A stretch of DNA of 64,000 nt from Asticcacaulis sp. ZE23SCel15 (GCF_030505395.1 NZ_CP130044.1:2217001-2281000), one strand, 5' to 3'. Numbered from the stretch's first letter, positions 8,016 to 17,667 are shown. The notes: a model not told the origin generated them from the letters alone. Made by a program: numbers and translations.

Positions 8016-8969
8016 TTATTTTTCGGACAGGAATGAATTGATCTGGTCAACGATCTGTCCGAACCACGGGTCGAACAGCCAGATATCATGCGGGGCATTT
8101 TCAAAGGCCGTGTAGCGGTAACGAATGCCCTGCGCTTTGAGCTTGGCCTCGACGATTTCCCGACCGGCGGTGAAACGCGGGATGCCGCTGCTGATGACCA
8201 GAGTAGGCGGCGACTGCGGACCGGCATGTTGGGCCGCACTGGCTTCGCGCCAGCGGTCGGGGACATCTTCCGTCGCCCCGCCCAGCCACAGACCGGCGGC
8301 CGAACTTTTTCCGGCGGCGTTCTCAAACTGCAGGGCCAGAGGCGTGGTAAAATCCAGCACGCCGTCGATATCAATCAGCGCGCTGACCCGCGTGTCGTCG
8401 CTGGGCGTGGTCTTGAACAGGGGCTTATCGGCGGTGTAGGCCAGCAATGCCGCCATCTGGCCGCCGGATGAGGCCCCGCCGATCGCCAGCTTATTGCGGT
8501 CGATGCCAAAGCTGTCGGCCTGAGATTTCACCCACACAAGGGCGTCATTGACATCCATCAGCCCCGCCGGATAGGGCGCTTCGGGTGACAGGCGAAACTC
8601 CGGCAGGAAGACCGCATAACCCTTTTGCGCCAGCCGGTTGGCCAGACCGTAGAAATGGGATTTGCTGCCCGAACGCCAGCCCCCGCCATGCACCAGAACA
8701 ATGCCTTTGCCGTTTTTGACTTCGGGCGCAGGCAGGAACACATCGATATGCAGTTCGCGCGCACCGACCGACTTATAGTGGCGGTCAAACAGGACTTGCT
8801 GGCCGGTCTGGAACGTCGAGACGGGCCAGGTGATGCCCGCATACTCATTCTTATAGCGCTCATAGCGCTGGGAAATCGTATAGCTGTCGTCAACGGGGAT
8901 AAGCTCACCCGCCAGCACGGGGCCGGACAGGGCCATAACCACAGCCAGTTTCGTCAAAAACAAACGCAT
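8016..8969 (-). CDS. Secreted alpha/beta-hydrolase, carbohydrate acetylesterase-like
   Basis: A 317-residue protein with a signal peptide (to about GPVLAGE). It has the HGGGW oxyanion motif (residues 94-98), nucleophile elbow GASSGG (Ser167) and a C-terminal NAPHDIW that would supply the catalytic His. This is the hormone-sensitive-lipase/BD-FAE-like class found as sugar-ester deacetylases in polysaccharide loci. Position between a pectinesterase and a TBDR suggests removal of acetyl groups from pectin. The substrate is inferred from context only. Confidence 0.85.
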   Translation of the reverse strand: MRLFLTKLAVVMALSGPVLAGELIPVDDSYTISQRYERYKNEYAGITWPVSTFQTGQQVLFDRHYKSVGARELHIDVFLPAPEVKNGKGIVLVHGGGWRSGSKSHFYGLANRLAQKGYAVFLPEFRLSPEAPYPAGLMDVNDALVWVKSQADSFGIDRNKLAIGGASSGGQMAALLAYTADKPLFKTTPSDDTRVSALIDIDGVLDFTTPLALQFENAAGKSSAAGLWLGGATEDVPDRWREASAAQHAGPQSPPTLVISSGIPRFTAGREIVEAKLKAQGIRYRYTAFENAPHDIWLFDPWFGQIVDQINSFLSEK

Positions 8970-8988
8970 TGTATACCCCGTGAAAGGT

Positions 8989-9019
8989 GCGGCCTCCGAT
9001 GATATCCACCGGAGGCCGC
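8989..9019 (-). terminator. Hairpin after the pectin-locus TBDR gene
   Basis: A 10-bp stem pairs GCGGCCTCCG (8989-8998) with CGGAGGCCGC (9010-9019). It sits just past the TBDR stop and before the esterase gene, with no strong U-run. It may be a partial terminator or an mRNA-stability element that lowers hydrolase expression relative to the receptor. Confidence 0.5.
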
Positions 9020-9029
9020 ATTCAGTCTA

Positions 9030-12000
9030 TCAGTACTTATAACGCAGGCCCAAGATCCACTGGGCACCGGTGTGGGTATATTCGCGTGTCAGGTCCATGC
9101 TGCCGGTGTCGCCGGTGCCATAGATGCGTTCGACCTCATCGGTAATGTTGATGCCCTCAAAGGTCAGGGTCAGCCGGGGCGTGACATTGTAGAACGACGC
9201 CAGATCGACATGGGTCGGGCCGTATTTACGCTCCTGAACGTGACCGTTGCCGCCCGGTTCACTCAGCAGGTAGTCGTCGCGCTTATTGACCGACAGACGG
9301 GCCCCGAAGGTTTCGGTGTCGTAGTACAGCGTCATATTGTACGAATTGGGCGACAGGCCGGTCGAATCCTCGGCCTCGACATGGGTGTAGTTGGAGGCGA
9401 CCCCGAAGTTCGACCAAATCCCCGGCAGGAAGGTAAAGGGCTGGTTATAGGTGATTTCAAAGCCCTTGACGTTATTGCCGTCATCATTGTTGACCGGGAT
9501 GGTGAAGGTATAGGGCACGGCCGCCGGGTCGGCATTATAGGACGTGTCATAGAGCGGATCGGCATAGATGGCGGGCCAGAACGACGGATCGATCATCTGG
9601 GTGACGACATCCGTCCGCAATGAGCGCACGATGTCTTTGTTGAACACGGTCAAAGCCAGAAGGCCTTCGCTGCCGAAGTACCACTCGACACCCAGATCAA
9701 GGTCATTGGACTCATAGGGCTTAAGCGACGGGTTGCCGACATTGCCGACCGTGCGGGTGGTGTAACCAAACACAGGTCCTGCGATGTTCAGGGTGCTCAG
9801 GCCCGGACGGGTCATGCTGCGGCCATAGGAAGCGCGTACCACCAGATCGCTGCGGACATCAAGGGCGGCATTGATCGACGGCAGGTAGTTGTCATAGGAG
9901 ACATTGACCTCAACCGGCGTGCCGCTGACCAGAGCCTGAGAGGTCACATTGGTCTTGACGTACCGCAAGCCCGCATTGGTGCGCAGCGGCATACCGGCGA
10001 TGTCAAATTCGGCATTGATCTCGCCGTAGGCACCGATGGTTTCTTCGCCCACCTTCCAGGCGGCACCGGCATTGTTGGTATAGCCTGCCGGGATAATGCC
10101 TGCGGCGGCAATGGCGTCGAAATCAGCCACGCGGAAGGGCAGGAGGCCGGGGCCGTCCAGACCGTCACCGAAATCGGACACGGGGAACGGCTTGGTGTAG
10201 TCCGACGGATCAAAGGTGGGGGCCGCACCTAAGCCTTCGGTATAGCTGACCGTGCGGTCATTATAGCTCAGGCCCGCCTTGAGTGACAGACGATCCACCG
10301 CATAGGTGGCGTCAAACCGTGAGGTGAAGTTTTCCTTCTTGACGGTATTGATGCGGTTGGAAGCGGTCTGGGCGTTGATATAGTTGTCGGCATTGTTCGG
10401 GTCATAGCTGCCGAAGCTGATTTCCGGCACATATTCGTTGCCGCTGTAGTCATAGGCGTAATAGTGCGGCACCGACCGGTAATAGAAACGCAGTTCCGAG
10501 CGGTCGGCGTCATCGACCGCCTTACCGATCATGGCCTCCAGCGTCAGGCTGTCACTGACATTATACTTGCCCGACAGGACGACCTGATCAAAGGCTGACT
10601 CTGACTTCTGATGACGGCTTTCGTACCAGGAGGTGACATCATCGAAGGCGGCGGCCACCAGAGTTTTGCCATCGGCACCAACCGTAAAGGACCGTGGCGT
10701 TTGGCCGGTATAGTTGCCGGCCACACCGTGGGTCAGCAGCCATTCCATCGAATTATAGCTTAGGCGATCATTAGTCAGTTCCGAATGGAGCACATCCAGC
10801 GTGATCAGCAGATCGTCCGAAGGCCGGTACTGAAAGGAGCCGGTCAGGCCGACCCGTTTCTGGTCATTGCCGAAATAGTCGGCGCGCGGCAGGCGCGGGG
10901 CCCACAGGCAATCGAGCGGATCGGCGGCACCGCAGTCGCCGGACGGCGTGCCGGTGACGGTCGGATTGGTGTCGGCCCAGGAATTGCCGTTGACGAACGG
11001 CGAGGTCCAGCGAACGCTGGAATAGCCTTCCTGATGCACGGTGCGCTCAGACGCCGCGACCGAGACCAGGGCCCCGAACTTTCCGTCGGCAAAGGTCTTG
11101 CTGACCAGAAGGGCGACGCGGGGATCAATCTTTTTGTTCAGGGTATTGTAATTGCCTTGGGCCGAGGCCGAGACGGTGAAGTCTTTGCGGAAATCGAACG
11201 GGCGGGCCGAATAGAGATTGACCGTACCAGCAATGCCGCCTTCTTCGGTGGAAGCCTTCTGGCTTTTTTCGATGTCGATGCGGTTAAAAAGCTCAGAGGC
11301 AAACAGATGGAAATCAAAGGCGCGTCCGGCATTCAGCGTGACGCCGCCGGTATCGAGGCCGTCACTGCTGGCGGGCACTTCCATACCGTTAAGCGTGGTG
11401 CGGGTAAAGTCAGGGCCAAAGCCGCGCAGGGTGATGTTACGGCCTTCGCCACCTTCGCGGGACATGGCCACGCCGGGAACGCGCTGAATGGATTCGGCCA
11501 GATTGAGGTCGGGCATCTTGCCGATGTCCTCAGCGACGATGCTCTCAATCGCGTTCGGTGCCCGGCGCTTGATGGAGCGCGCCTTGCTGAGCGAGCCGCG
11601 AATACCGGTGACGATAACTTCGGTGACATCGCCGTCACTGACCGGCTCGTCAGCAGCGGTCGCGGTCGCCTCATAGGCGGTCTTGATGACGGACGGCGCG
11701 CGGGCCGCAGGCACCGAGGTGTTTTCGGCTAAAACAATGATATTGTTGGACTGGGTAACCGGTGTCAGGTTGGTGCCTGCCAGCAGGCGCTCTAAGCCTT
11801 CGCGCACCGGCATATTGCCTTCAACCGCCGCGGTCTGCTTGCCCTTGACCAGTTTTTCCGGAGCCATGAGCTGGATATTGGCCTGCTGGGCGAACTGAGG
11901 TATCCCTTTTTCAGCCGCTTGCGCCGGTACACTAAATGACTTGACCGCGTTCTGAGCCAGAACAGGCGAAGCCGAAACCATAAGCAACGTCCCACTGGCG

Positions 12001-12044
12001 AGCAGCAAAGGGCCGTTAAACGCGCGCATAAATGCATTCGTCAT
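9030..12044 (-). CDS. TonB-dependent receptor with STN signalling domain (pectin locus)
   Basis: A 1004-residue outer-membrane receptor. After a signal peptide (ASPVLA|QNAVKSF) comes a secretin/TonB N-terminal (STN) domain (about 35-110), as in receptors that signal to a FecR anti-sigma protein. A TonB-box-like stretch DVTEVIVTGIRGSLSKARSI and a plug (ESIQRVPGVAMSREGGEGRNITLRG) follow, then a 22-strand-type barrel ending in WILGLRYKY. It is directly downstream of FecR and ECF sigma genes and upstream of two pectin-active esterases, so it probably imports pectic oligosaccharides. The substrate is inferred. Confidence 0.93.
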   Translation of the reverse strand: MTNAFMRAFNGPLLLASGTLLMVSASPVLAQNAVKSFSVPAQAAEKGIPQFAQQANIQLMAPEKLVKGKQTAAVEGNMPVREGLERLLAGTNLTPVTQSNNIIVLAENTSVPAARAPSVIKTAYEATATAADEPVSDGDVTEVIVTGIRGSLSKARSIKRRAPNAIESIVAEDIGKMPDLNLAESIQRVPGVAMSREGGEGRNITLRGFGPDFTRTTLNGMEVPASSDGLDTGGVTLNAGRAFDFHLFASELFNRIDIEKSQKASTEEGGIAGTVNLYSARPFDFRKDFTVSASAQGNYNTLNKKIDPRVALLVSKTFADGKFGALVSVAASERTVHQEGYSSVRWTSPFVNGNSWADTNPTVTGTPSGDCGAADPLDCLWAPRLPRADYFGNDQKRVGLTGSFQYRPSDDLLITLDVLHSELTNDRLSYNSMEWLLTHGVAGNYTGQTPRSFTVGADGKTLVAAAFDDVTSWYESRHQKSESAFDQVVLSGKYNVSDSLTLEAMIGKAVDDADRSELRFYYRSVPHYYAYDYSGNEYVPEISFGSYDPNNADNYINAQTASNRINTVKKENFTSRFDATYAVDRLSLKAGLSYNDRTVSYTEGLGAAPTFDPSDYTKPFPVSDFGDGLDGPGLLPFRVADFDAIAAAGIIPAGYTNNAGAAWKVGEETIGAYGEINAEFDIAGMPLRTNAGLRYVKTNVTSQALVSGTPVEVNVSYDNYLPSINAALDVRSDLVVRASYGRSMTRPGLSTLNIAGPVFGYTTRTVGNVGNPSLKPYESNDLDLGVEWYFGSEGLLALTVFNKDIVRSLRTDVVTQMIDPSFWPAIYADPLYDTSYNADPAAVPYTFTIPVNNDDGNNVKGFEITYNQPFTFLPGIWSNFGVASNYTHVEAEDSTGLSPNSYNMTLYYDTETFGARLSVNKRDDYLLSEPGGNGHVQERKYGPTHVDLASFYNVTPRLTLTFEGINITDEVERIYGTGDTGSMDLTREYTHTGAQWILGLRYKY

Positions 12045-12151
12045 TAAAATAATCCCTGTATGTTTGCGCTGTGTCGCGCTTTTTTATTTTCGAAGACTTT
12101 AGGCCTTCTTTAACTACGATGTCTTGCCCGCGCACTTCCGTACGCCGTTAT

Positions 12152-13120
12152 TCATTTTTTTGTCCCTATGAGGATTATTTTTTCGGTTCGGCTTATGTTA
12201 GCACCATAAGCTTGCTGGATCGCATTGGAAAACGCCTCCGGATCATTGGCGCTTAAGCGGCCAATCAGGCGCTCTTTGGCCAGATCACTGTCCTGAATGA
12301 CAATCTTGATCTGGTTGTAGCGATTGAACTCGCCCGCCACCTCTGACAGGCTCTTGCCGTTCAGGGCAATCTGGCCTTCACGCCAGGCCAGATCGTCGTC
12401 AATATCATCGGGGGCGTGGCGAATGTGCGCGGGCTTATGATCGCTGATGATCGTGCGGTCACCGGCATTCAGCCGTATCGCCCGCTCATCGCCGCCATCT
12501 TGGGTGGACCAGGCCATGACCGTGCCTTCGGTCACCAGAACCTCAACGCCGTCCTCAAGCTTCTTGACCGAAAAAGCCGTGCCGACCGCCCTGACGCGGG
12601 CGGTGCCGGCCGCGACAATAAAGGGCCGCTCTTTGTTTTTGGCGACCTTGAACCACGCTTCGCCCTTGACCAGTTCGATGCGGCGCTCAGCCTCGGCCAT
12701 GTCGATGCGCAACCGGCTTTCGGTGTTCATAGCGGCGATTGATCCGTCACTCATGGGCAGGCGGCGGATTTCTCCCGTATGGGTCATAGTCTCATGTGTC
12801 CTGAGCCCGATGACAGCCAGTACACTGGCGGCCACCAGCCCAAGCCCGCCCGCGACGGCAAAAGCCCGACGACGGGACAGGTTAGGCACCGGCAACCGTG
12901 AGCCCCCCTGCCATTCCGCCGACGGCCCAAGTGCCCGCGCCCGTGACAGGGCATGCCAGCCCGCCTGCGCCCGCAACAGCGCGCCCCGACGGCGTGGATC
13001 GCCCGCCAGCCAGTCTTGCAAGACGGCCTCGTCATCAGGGGACAAAGGATAGTCCTTTACCGCCCATAGACTGGCCGCGTGCTCAATTTGCTCGCTAGTT
13101 TCGACCGGCGTCGGTGCCAC
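12152..13120 (-). CDS. FecR-family transmembrane anti-sigma regulator
   Basis: A 322-residue protein. The N-terminal cytoplasmic part (1-85) carries the WLAGDPRRRGALLRAQAGW motif of FecR/DUF4880. One membrane segment (about 87-107, AFAVAGGLGLVAASVLAVIG) precedes the periplasmic FecR domain with GEIRRLPMSDGSIAAMNTES and GTAFSVKKLEDGVEVLVTEG. In this family the protein passes the signal of a loaded STN-TBDR to the ECF sigma. Its start overlaps the sigma gene by 26 bases, and the cognate TBDR follows. Confidence 0.93.
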   Translation of the reverse strand: MAPTPVETSEQIEHAASLWAVKDYPLSPDDEAVLQDWLAGDPRRRGALLRAQAGWHALSRARALGPSAEWQGGSRLPVPNLSRRRAFAVAGGLGLVAASVLAVIGLRTHETMTHTGEIRRLPMSDGSIAAMNTESRLRIDMAEAERRIELVKGEAWFKVAKNKERPFIVAAGTARVRAVGTAFSVKKLEDGVEVLVTEGTVMAWSTQDGGDERAIRLNAGDRTIISDHKPAHIRHAPDDIDDDLAWREGQIALNGKSLSEVAGEFNRYNQIKIVIQDSDLAKERLIGRLSANDPEAFSNAIQQAYGANISRTEKIILIGTKK

Positions 13121-13670
13121 GCTTAAACTCCTTTTGGGGTTGGAAACGGCTGTCCTCGGACGCTATCTCTTTCATGATAAGCCGAAGGGCCTTGGCCGCA
13201 TCATTTTCAACAATATGTTCACTCAGGCCCATGATCCGGGCGATTTCCTTTTGAGGCAGGCCTTCAATCCGGCGCATCTCAAATATCTGGCGGCAGCGTG
13301 TCGGCAGGCCTGCGATCACCCGCTTAAGACGGGCCAGATCTGACCGGGCCACCGTCACCTGCTCCGGCGAGGGCAGATCGCTGCTGATCTCCAGCCGGTC
13401 GATTTCATCCACCGACTCCATGCTCACGATCCGCGCACGCCTTAAGCGCATCAGGGCGATGTTCCGGGCGACCGTAAAAAAATAGGCTCGCGGCGACGAA
13501 ATGTGATCCACGCTTATCAGTTCCGCCATCCGGCAGTAGGATTCCTGAAGGATGTCTTCGATGTCATCGCGTCCCAAACGGGCGCGCAGCAGCCAACGTC
13601 GCACATCAGCCTCATGCGGCAAAATCTGAGTACCTACCCAGCTTACAATGTGTCCCGGCGCAGAAACCAT
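13095..13670 (-). CDS. ECF RNA polymerase sigma factor (FecI-like)
   Basis: A 191-residue sigma factor with region 2 (DDIEDILQESYCRMAELISVDHISSPRAYFFTVARNIAL) and region 4 (LPTRCRQIFEMRRIEGLPQKEIARIMGLSEHIVE). The second half matches FecI-type sigmas. It is the first gene of the sigma-FecR-TBDR unit and is divergent from a LacI gene. It should switch on the receptor and perhaps the esterases once pectic ligands bind the TBDR. Confidence 0.93.
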   Translation of the reverse strand: MVSAPGHIVSWVGTQILPHEADVRRWLLRARLGRDDIEDILQESYCRMAELISVDHISSPRAYFFTVARNIALMRLRRARIVSMESVDEIDRLEISSDLPSPEQVTVARSDLARLKRVIAGLPTRCRQIFEMRRIEGLPQKEIARIMGLSEHIVENDAAKALRLIMKEIASEDSRFQPQKEFKRGTDAGRN

Positions 13671-13859
13671 AAAAGCCTCCTACCTAGACGATGCCTGAGA
13701 CGAGAGGTTCCGTAAAATTATCTTTTCAAAAAATGAGTGCCGCTGACGTTTACGTCACTATGCGCTGAGCGTGCGCGATGCGGTTGAGGCGCGCCTTGTC
13801 TAAGACGTAAATTGCTCTATCCTGTTCTGGCACGCCAAACGGCGTTACAGGGATAAATA
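13671..13859. promoter_or_regulatory. Divergent promoter region, ECF sigma / LacI
   Basis: Between the two divergent regulators. The LacI start at 13860 is preceded by ACAGGGATAAATA. A near-palindrome GTGACGTAAACGTCA (minus-strand reading, 13744-13758) lies here and could be an operator; no second copy was found in the window. Confidence 0.35.
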
Positions 13860-14885
13860 ATGACCGGAAAACGGCCAACGTCTTTTGATATAGCGGCCCT
13901 TGCGGGGGTTTCTCAGGCGACGGTGTCGCGCGCGCTCAGTCAGGGCGGGGTGGTCAGTGAGGCGGTGCGCCAGCGCGTGGTCGATGCCGCCGCACAATTG
14001 AATTACACCGTCGATGTCAATGCCCGAAAACTGCGCTCCAAAAAGATCAACACGATCGCGGTGCTGATTTCCGAGGATATGGAAAAATCCGATAGCCCGA
14101 TCAATCCGTTCTTTATGCCGCTGATCGGATCGATCCTGAAATATGCCGGATCAAAAGGCTATGACGTGCTGGTGTCGCTTCAGAAACAAAGTGATAACTG
14201 GGGCTCGGATTACGGCCATGCGCGCCGGGCCGATGGCATCATTTTCCTGGGCTACAACGATTATGATACCTACACCAAAAAGGTCGCGGTGCTTGGGGAA
14301 ATGGGGGAGCCGTGGGTGCTGTGGGGGCCGGTCATCCCTGAACACCCCAATCTGGTCATCGGCTCTGATAACGAAGGCGGGGCCTATAGCGCGGTCAAGC
14401 ACCTGATCGGTCTGGGGCGTCGCCGGATTGCCTTTCTGGGCGAGCCATCGGCCAGTCATCTGGAATATAAGGAACGCTTTGAAGGCTATGTCCGCGCTTT
14501 GACCGAGGCCGGGATTACACCAGACCCGGAACTGATGATCGACTGCTTTATTTCGCGTGAGGACGGTGTGGCGGCGATTGAGCGCCTGATGTCGGAAGGC
14601 GTCGCGTTTGATGCGGTGTTTGCTGTAGCTGACCTTCTGGCGGTGGGGGCCATCCAGCAATTGCTGCGGGCCGGACGGTCAGTGCCAAAGGACGTGTCGG
14701 TGATGGGTTTTGACGACCTGTGGGTCTGCACCTGCACCAGCCCGATGCTGTCGACCGTGCGGCAGGATACGACCGAGGCCGCCCATGTGCTGGTCGATGC
14801 GCTGGATGTGCTGATCAGCGGTCACCCGGTAGAGTTAAAACGCATCCCAACTCAGTTGATCATTCGGGAATCCTGCGGGGGATAG
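13860..14885 (+). CDS. LacI-family transcriptional regulator (alpha-glucan locus, first)
   Basis: A 341-residue LacI repressor. The helix-turn-helix is at residues 8-28 (FDIAALAGVSQATVSRALSQ) followed by a hinge (NARKLRSKKINTIAVLIS) and a periplasmic-binding-protein-like sugar domain ending in VELKRIPTQLIIRESCGG. It converges with the glucoamylase gene and is the nearest LacI gene to the GAATACGTATTC operators, so it is a candidate for the regulator of that set. The effector is unknown; maltooligosaccharide is the natural guess. Confidence 0.93.
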   Translation: MTGKRPTSFDIAALAGVSQATVSRALSQGGVVSEAVRQRVVDAAAQLNYTVDVNARKLRSKKINTIAVLISEDMEKSDSPINPFFMPLIGSILKYAGSKGYDVLVSLQKQSDNWGSDYGHARRADGIIFLGYNDYDTYTKKVAVLGEMGEPWVLWGPVIPEHPNLVIGSDNEGGAYSAVKHLIGLGRRRIAFLGEPSASHLEYKERFEGYVRALTEAGITPDPELMIDCFISREDGVAAIERLMSEGVAFDAVFAVADLLAVGAIQQLLRAGRSVPKDVSVMGFDDLWVCTCTSPMLSTVRQDTTEAAHVLVDALDVLISGHPVELKRIPTQLIIRESCGG

Positions 14886-14890
14886 ATTAA

Positions 14891-15018
14891 CTCCCTCTCC
14901 CCGCAAGCGGGGAGAGGGTTAGGGGCAAAACGGGGGGCTTAGTCAAGCTTTCTAAGTTATTTACCCCCTCTTTCATTTGATCAAGACCAAATGAAAGCTC
15001 CCCCTCCAAGAGGGGGAG
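14891..15018. repeat. Cluster of three hairpins between convergent genes
   Basis: Three inverted repeats lie in a 130-base gap. A 12-bp stem is at 14893-14904/14907-14918 (CCCTCTCCCCGC with GCGGGGAGAGGG). A 10-bp stem is at 14970-14979/14988-14997 (CTTTCATTTG with CAAATGAAAG). An 8-bp stem is at 14998-15005/15011-15018 (CTCCCCCT with AGGGGGAG). They look like a mosaic of interspersed intergenic palindromes and probably stop transcription from both sides. I see no second copy in the window. Confidence 0.6.
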
Positions 15019-15029
15019 TTCTAAAGCAG

Positions 15030-17444
15030 CTATTTTTCCAACTGATCCGCCACGACCGGGTAATAATCCCAGACTTTGCGGTCGCGGACCGAGCGCAGCA
15101 GCTTGACATATTCGGCATGGCTCCAGGCCAGAGGCGTGGCACTGTCGGTGCCGTCACCCACCGCATAGCCGTGCGGTGAGGGCGCGCCCATCCCGTCCCA
15201 GACCTGCTCAGGCAGCATCAGGCCGTCATTGGCGAAATATTCCATCGCCGCCACATAGGTCTGACGGATGCGGGTGATATCGGTATCCGTTGCCCCTTTG
15301 GCCGCCGCCAAAGCGACTTCGTAGTGCCCGCGTTCGCCGGTAAAGATCGGCCACACCCGTCCACGCTGGTTGGGTGAGCTTTGGCCAAAGACGGCGTAAT
15401 TGCCACCGGTGACCTGATCCTCACCGTAGCCGTCATTGCCATAGCGGCGGAAGCCCGGATACTTGCCCTCAAACGTGTATTTGACGCGCAGGTTTTCCGC
15501 GAGGCTTTCATCATCAATGACAGTCAGAGACTGGGCGATTTTCGCATCAGTGGCCGGCCGCACGCCGTAGCGCACCAGTTCTAAGAATCCGGCATCGATG
15601 ACCTTGTCGCCGCGCAGGCCGACCCGGCCGTTACGCTCATCCTGCGCGCCGGGATTATTGGCGTCCTCAGACCGGCTGATGCGCAGATAGTAAGATTGCG
15701 GGCTGCCGGTGACTTCGCCCTTGGTGGTGTAAAGGCGCTGATCCAGCTTAGCCGAATAGTCGAGCGCTTTGGATTTATAGGTCGCGGCAGAGGTGGCATC
15801 ACCGGCCTGTGTGGCGATATCGGACGCCACCAACAGGCCTGCGATCACGGCGGCGGTGGTGGAGGGCGAATGGCCTTCCTGTTCTTCCCAACGCTCCTGC
15901 TGGCTATAGGGTGGAGTGATTTTCTGGTTGTTCCAGCCGAGGTTGGGGGTGCCGCCAAAGCTCAGGAAATCGGCAGCCTTTTTGAGCGACGTTTTGTATG
16001 AGCCGACCAATTCTGCTTTCGAGATCAGGCCAAGGTTTTCTAGCTTCCAGCCGAGCATGATCGGCATGGCCGTCTGATCTAGCTGAACGCCGACCCATTC
16101 GGGCGTGCCGTCGACATGGGCTTTTTGCAGATACCAGCCGCCGTCGCCCTTATTGCCCGGTGTGTGCGGGCCGACCTGAACCTTGGGCAGATAACGGAAG
16201 GCGGCAACCGGCGTTTCCTTATCGCCCAGAGCGGCCATCGCCATCGCCACCTGATAGAAGTCGCGGGGCCAGACCGCCTTATAGCCGGTGGCCCCAACCT
16301 TGGGCGTTGTCGTATCGCCCCACGGATTAGACAGAGAGGCAATCAGGGCGCCGGAATAGGTGCGGTCTTCCTGAACCTTAAGCGCCAGTGCCGACGCATA
16401 GATCAACTTACCGTTATCCTCGGTCACCGGAATGAGGGATTTCAACTCGCTCAGTGAGGCCAGATAGTCTTCCCAGCCGATGGCCGCCCCTTCGCCATTA
16501 TAATTGGCCAGAACCTTAGTGTAGCCGGTCTTTAGGGTCGCGGCAGCCTCAGCATCAGCGGCGGCAGGGGTCGCGCCAAAGCCCAGAGCGACATCAAAGG
16601 TCGTGCTTGAGTTGACCGGCGACAACTCACCGATCAGGCGGATATTGCCTTTGACGCCGCCGGTGTCTGACGACAGTTTGCCGAGTTTTTTGGCCGCCAG
16701 TAAGTCGGTCAGGCCATCCTTACCGGTAAAACCAACCGTAGCCTTTTTGAAGGGCGCGCTGGCTTTCAGCGACAAAGCGGCTTTGCCTTCAAACGCCTGC
16801 AAGGCAGTGGTGGTGGCGCGGCCCTGATCATCGCCAGAGGTATTGGCCACTGAGGGATCAAGCACGATATAGGGCGTGACCGGGCCCTTCAGCGCGGTCA
16901 CCGTTATGCGCATCATTAGGGTCTGGTGATCCGGATCGGTGAAGATGTCTTTCACGATCACAAACCGGCCCTGTTTATCAGTATTGGTCAGGCGATAGGC
17001 GGGCGACAGCGGCCGGCCCTCAAAGTCGGTGTGGATATATTCGATCTTTGAGGTCGTGTCGGTGGTCTCCAGCGCGACATAGCCTTTGCCGACAATGGCG
17101 ATTTGCAGTTCGCGGATCTGCGCCTCATGGATCAGGCCTGACATGGTTTCCGTGACTATGCCGTCGGCCAGTGAGAACCAAACCTTTGAGACCTTGCCGG
17201 TGGCGGCATCGTCTGAATAGTGGAAGTCCTTATAGGCCTCATAGGATGCGCCGATCCCCTGCTTGGCCGAATAGGCCCAGGGCGAAACCTCGCCGGGGCC
17301 GTCAGTCGCCTCTGTCTGCACGATCTGGTTCGGGGTGTGTGCGGCGTTGGACGCAGTGTCTTGAGCGGCGGCGGTCATGGCCAATACGCCGGTGGCGGCA
17401 CTGCACATCAGAAGGACAACGGTTTTGGATAATCTGGACGTCAT
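15030..17444 (-). CDS. Secreted glucoamylase (glycoside hydrolase family 15)
   Basis: An 804-residue enzyme with a signal peptide (VLAMTAAAQ). It has an N-terminal beta-sandwich domain (about 40-300) and an (alpha/alpha)6 GH15 catalytic domain. Family motifs include YKAVWPRDFYQVAMAMAALG, the ERWEEQEGHSPSTTAAVIAGL segment supplying the general-acid Glu, and LMLPEQVWDG with the general-base Glu. It cleaves glucose from the non-reducing ends of alpha-1,4/1,6 glucans. It is divergent from the GH97 gene, with operator-like palindromes in between. Confidence 0.93.
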   Translation of the reverse strand: MTSRLSKTVVLLMCSAATGVLAMTAAAQDTASNAAHTPNQIVQTEATDGPGEVSPWAYSAKQGIGASYEAYKDFHYSDDAATGKVSKVWFSLADGIVTETMSGLIHEAQIRELQIAIVGKGYVALETTDTTSKIEYIHTDFEGRPLSPAYRLTNTDKQGRFVIVKDIFTDPDHQTLMMRITVTALKGPVTPYIVLDPSVANTSGDDQGRATTTALQAFEGKAALSLKASAPFKKATVGFTGKDGLTDLLAAKKLGKLSSDTGGVKGNIRLIGELSPVNSSTTFDVALGFGATPAAADAEAAATLKTGYTKVLANYNGEGAAIGWEDYLASLSELKSLIPVTEDNGKLIYASALALKVQEDRTYSGALIASLSNPWGDTTTPKVGATGYKAVWPRDFYQVAMAMAALGDKETPVAAFRYLPKVQVGPHTPGNKGDGGWYLQKAHVDGTPEWVGVQLDQTAMPIMLGWKLENLGLISKAELVGSYKTSLKKAADFLSFGGTPNLGWNNQKITPPYSQQERWEEQEGHSPSTTAAVIAGLLVASDIATQAGDATSAATYKSKALDYSAKLDQRLYTTKGEVTGSPQSYYLRISRSEDANNPGAQDERNGRVGLRGDKVIDAGFLELVRYGVRPATDAKIAQSLTVIDDESLAENLRVKYTFEGKYPGFRRYGNDGYGEDQVTGGNYAVFGQSSPNQRGRVWPIFTGERGHYEVALAAAKGATDTDITRIRQTYVAAMEYFANDGLMLPEQVWDGMGAPSPHGYAVGDGTDSATPLAWSHAEYVKLLRSVRDRKVWDYYPVVADQLEK

Positions 17445-17606
17445 GATGGGTAAGCTCCCTGCCGTTCGCTAAAGCCCCGGTTTGGGCTGTGCGCGACATG
17501 TGTTTGAACTGTTTTTAATTATGGTGGGTGCTGAAAGTCACCCGTCGCGTTGTCCCTGAAAAACGCGTCTCACCTGTCATATGGATTTGGAAACCTACCG
17601 GCAATG

Positions 17607-17620
17607 TGAATACGTATGCA
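17607..17620. promoter_or_regulatory. LacI-type operator, copy 1 (GH15 side)
   Basis: TGAATACGTATGCA is a 14-base near-palindrome with a central CG, typical of LacI-family operators. It is about 160 bases upstream of the glucoamylase start and matches copies 2-4. Confidence 0.65.
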
Positions 17621-17667
17621 GGCGGGTTACAAAACCTTAAGGCTTGGTTTTCCTGTGATCTGCGGGC

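Noticed and set aside
10785-11732. Long + strand frame inside the pectin TBDR
   Set aside because: It is antisense to a clear receptor gene; GC-rich third positions produce such mirror frames.
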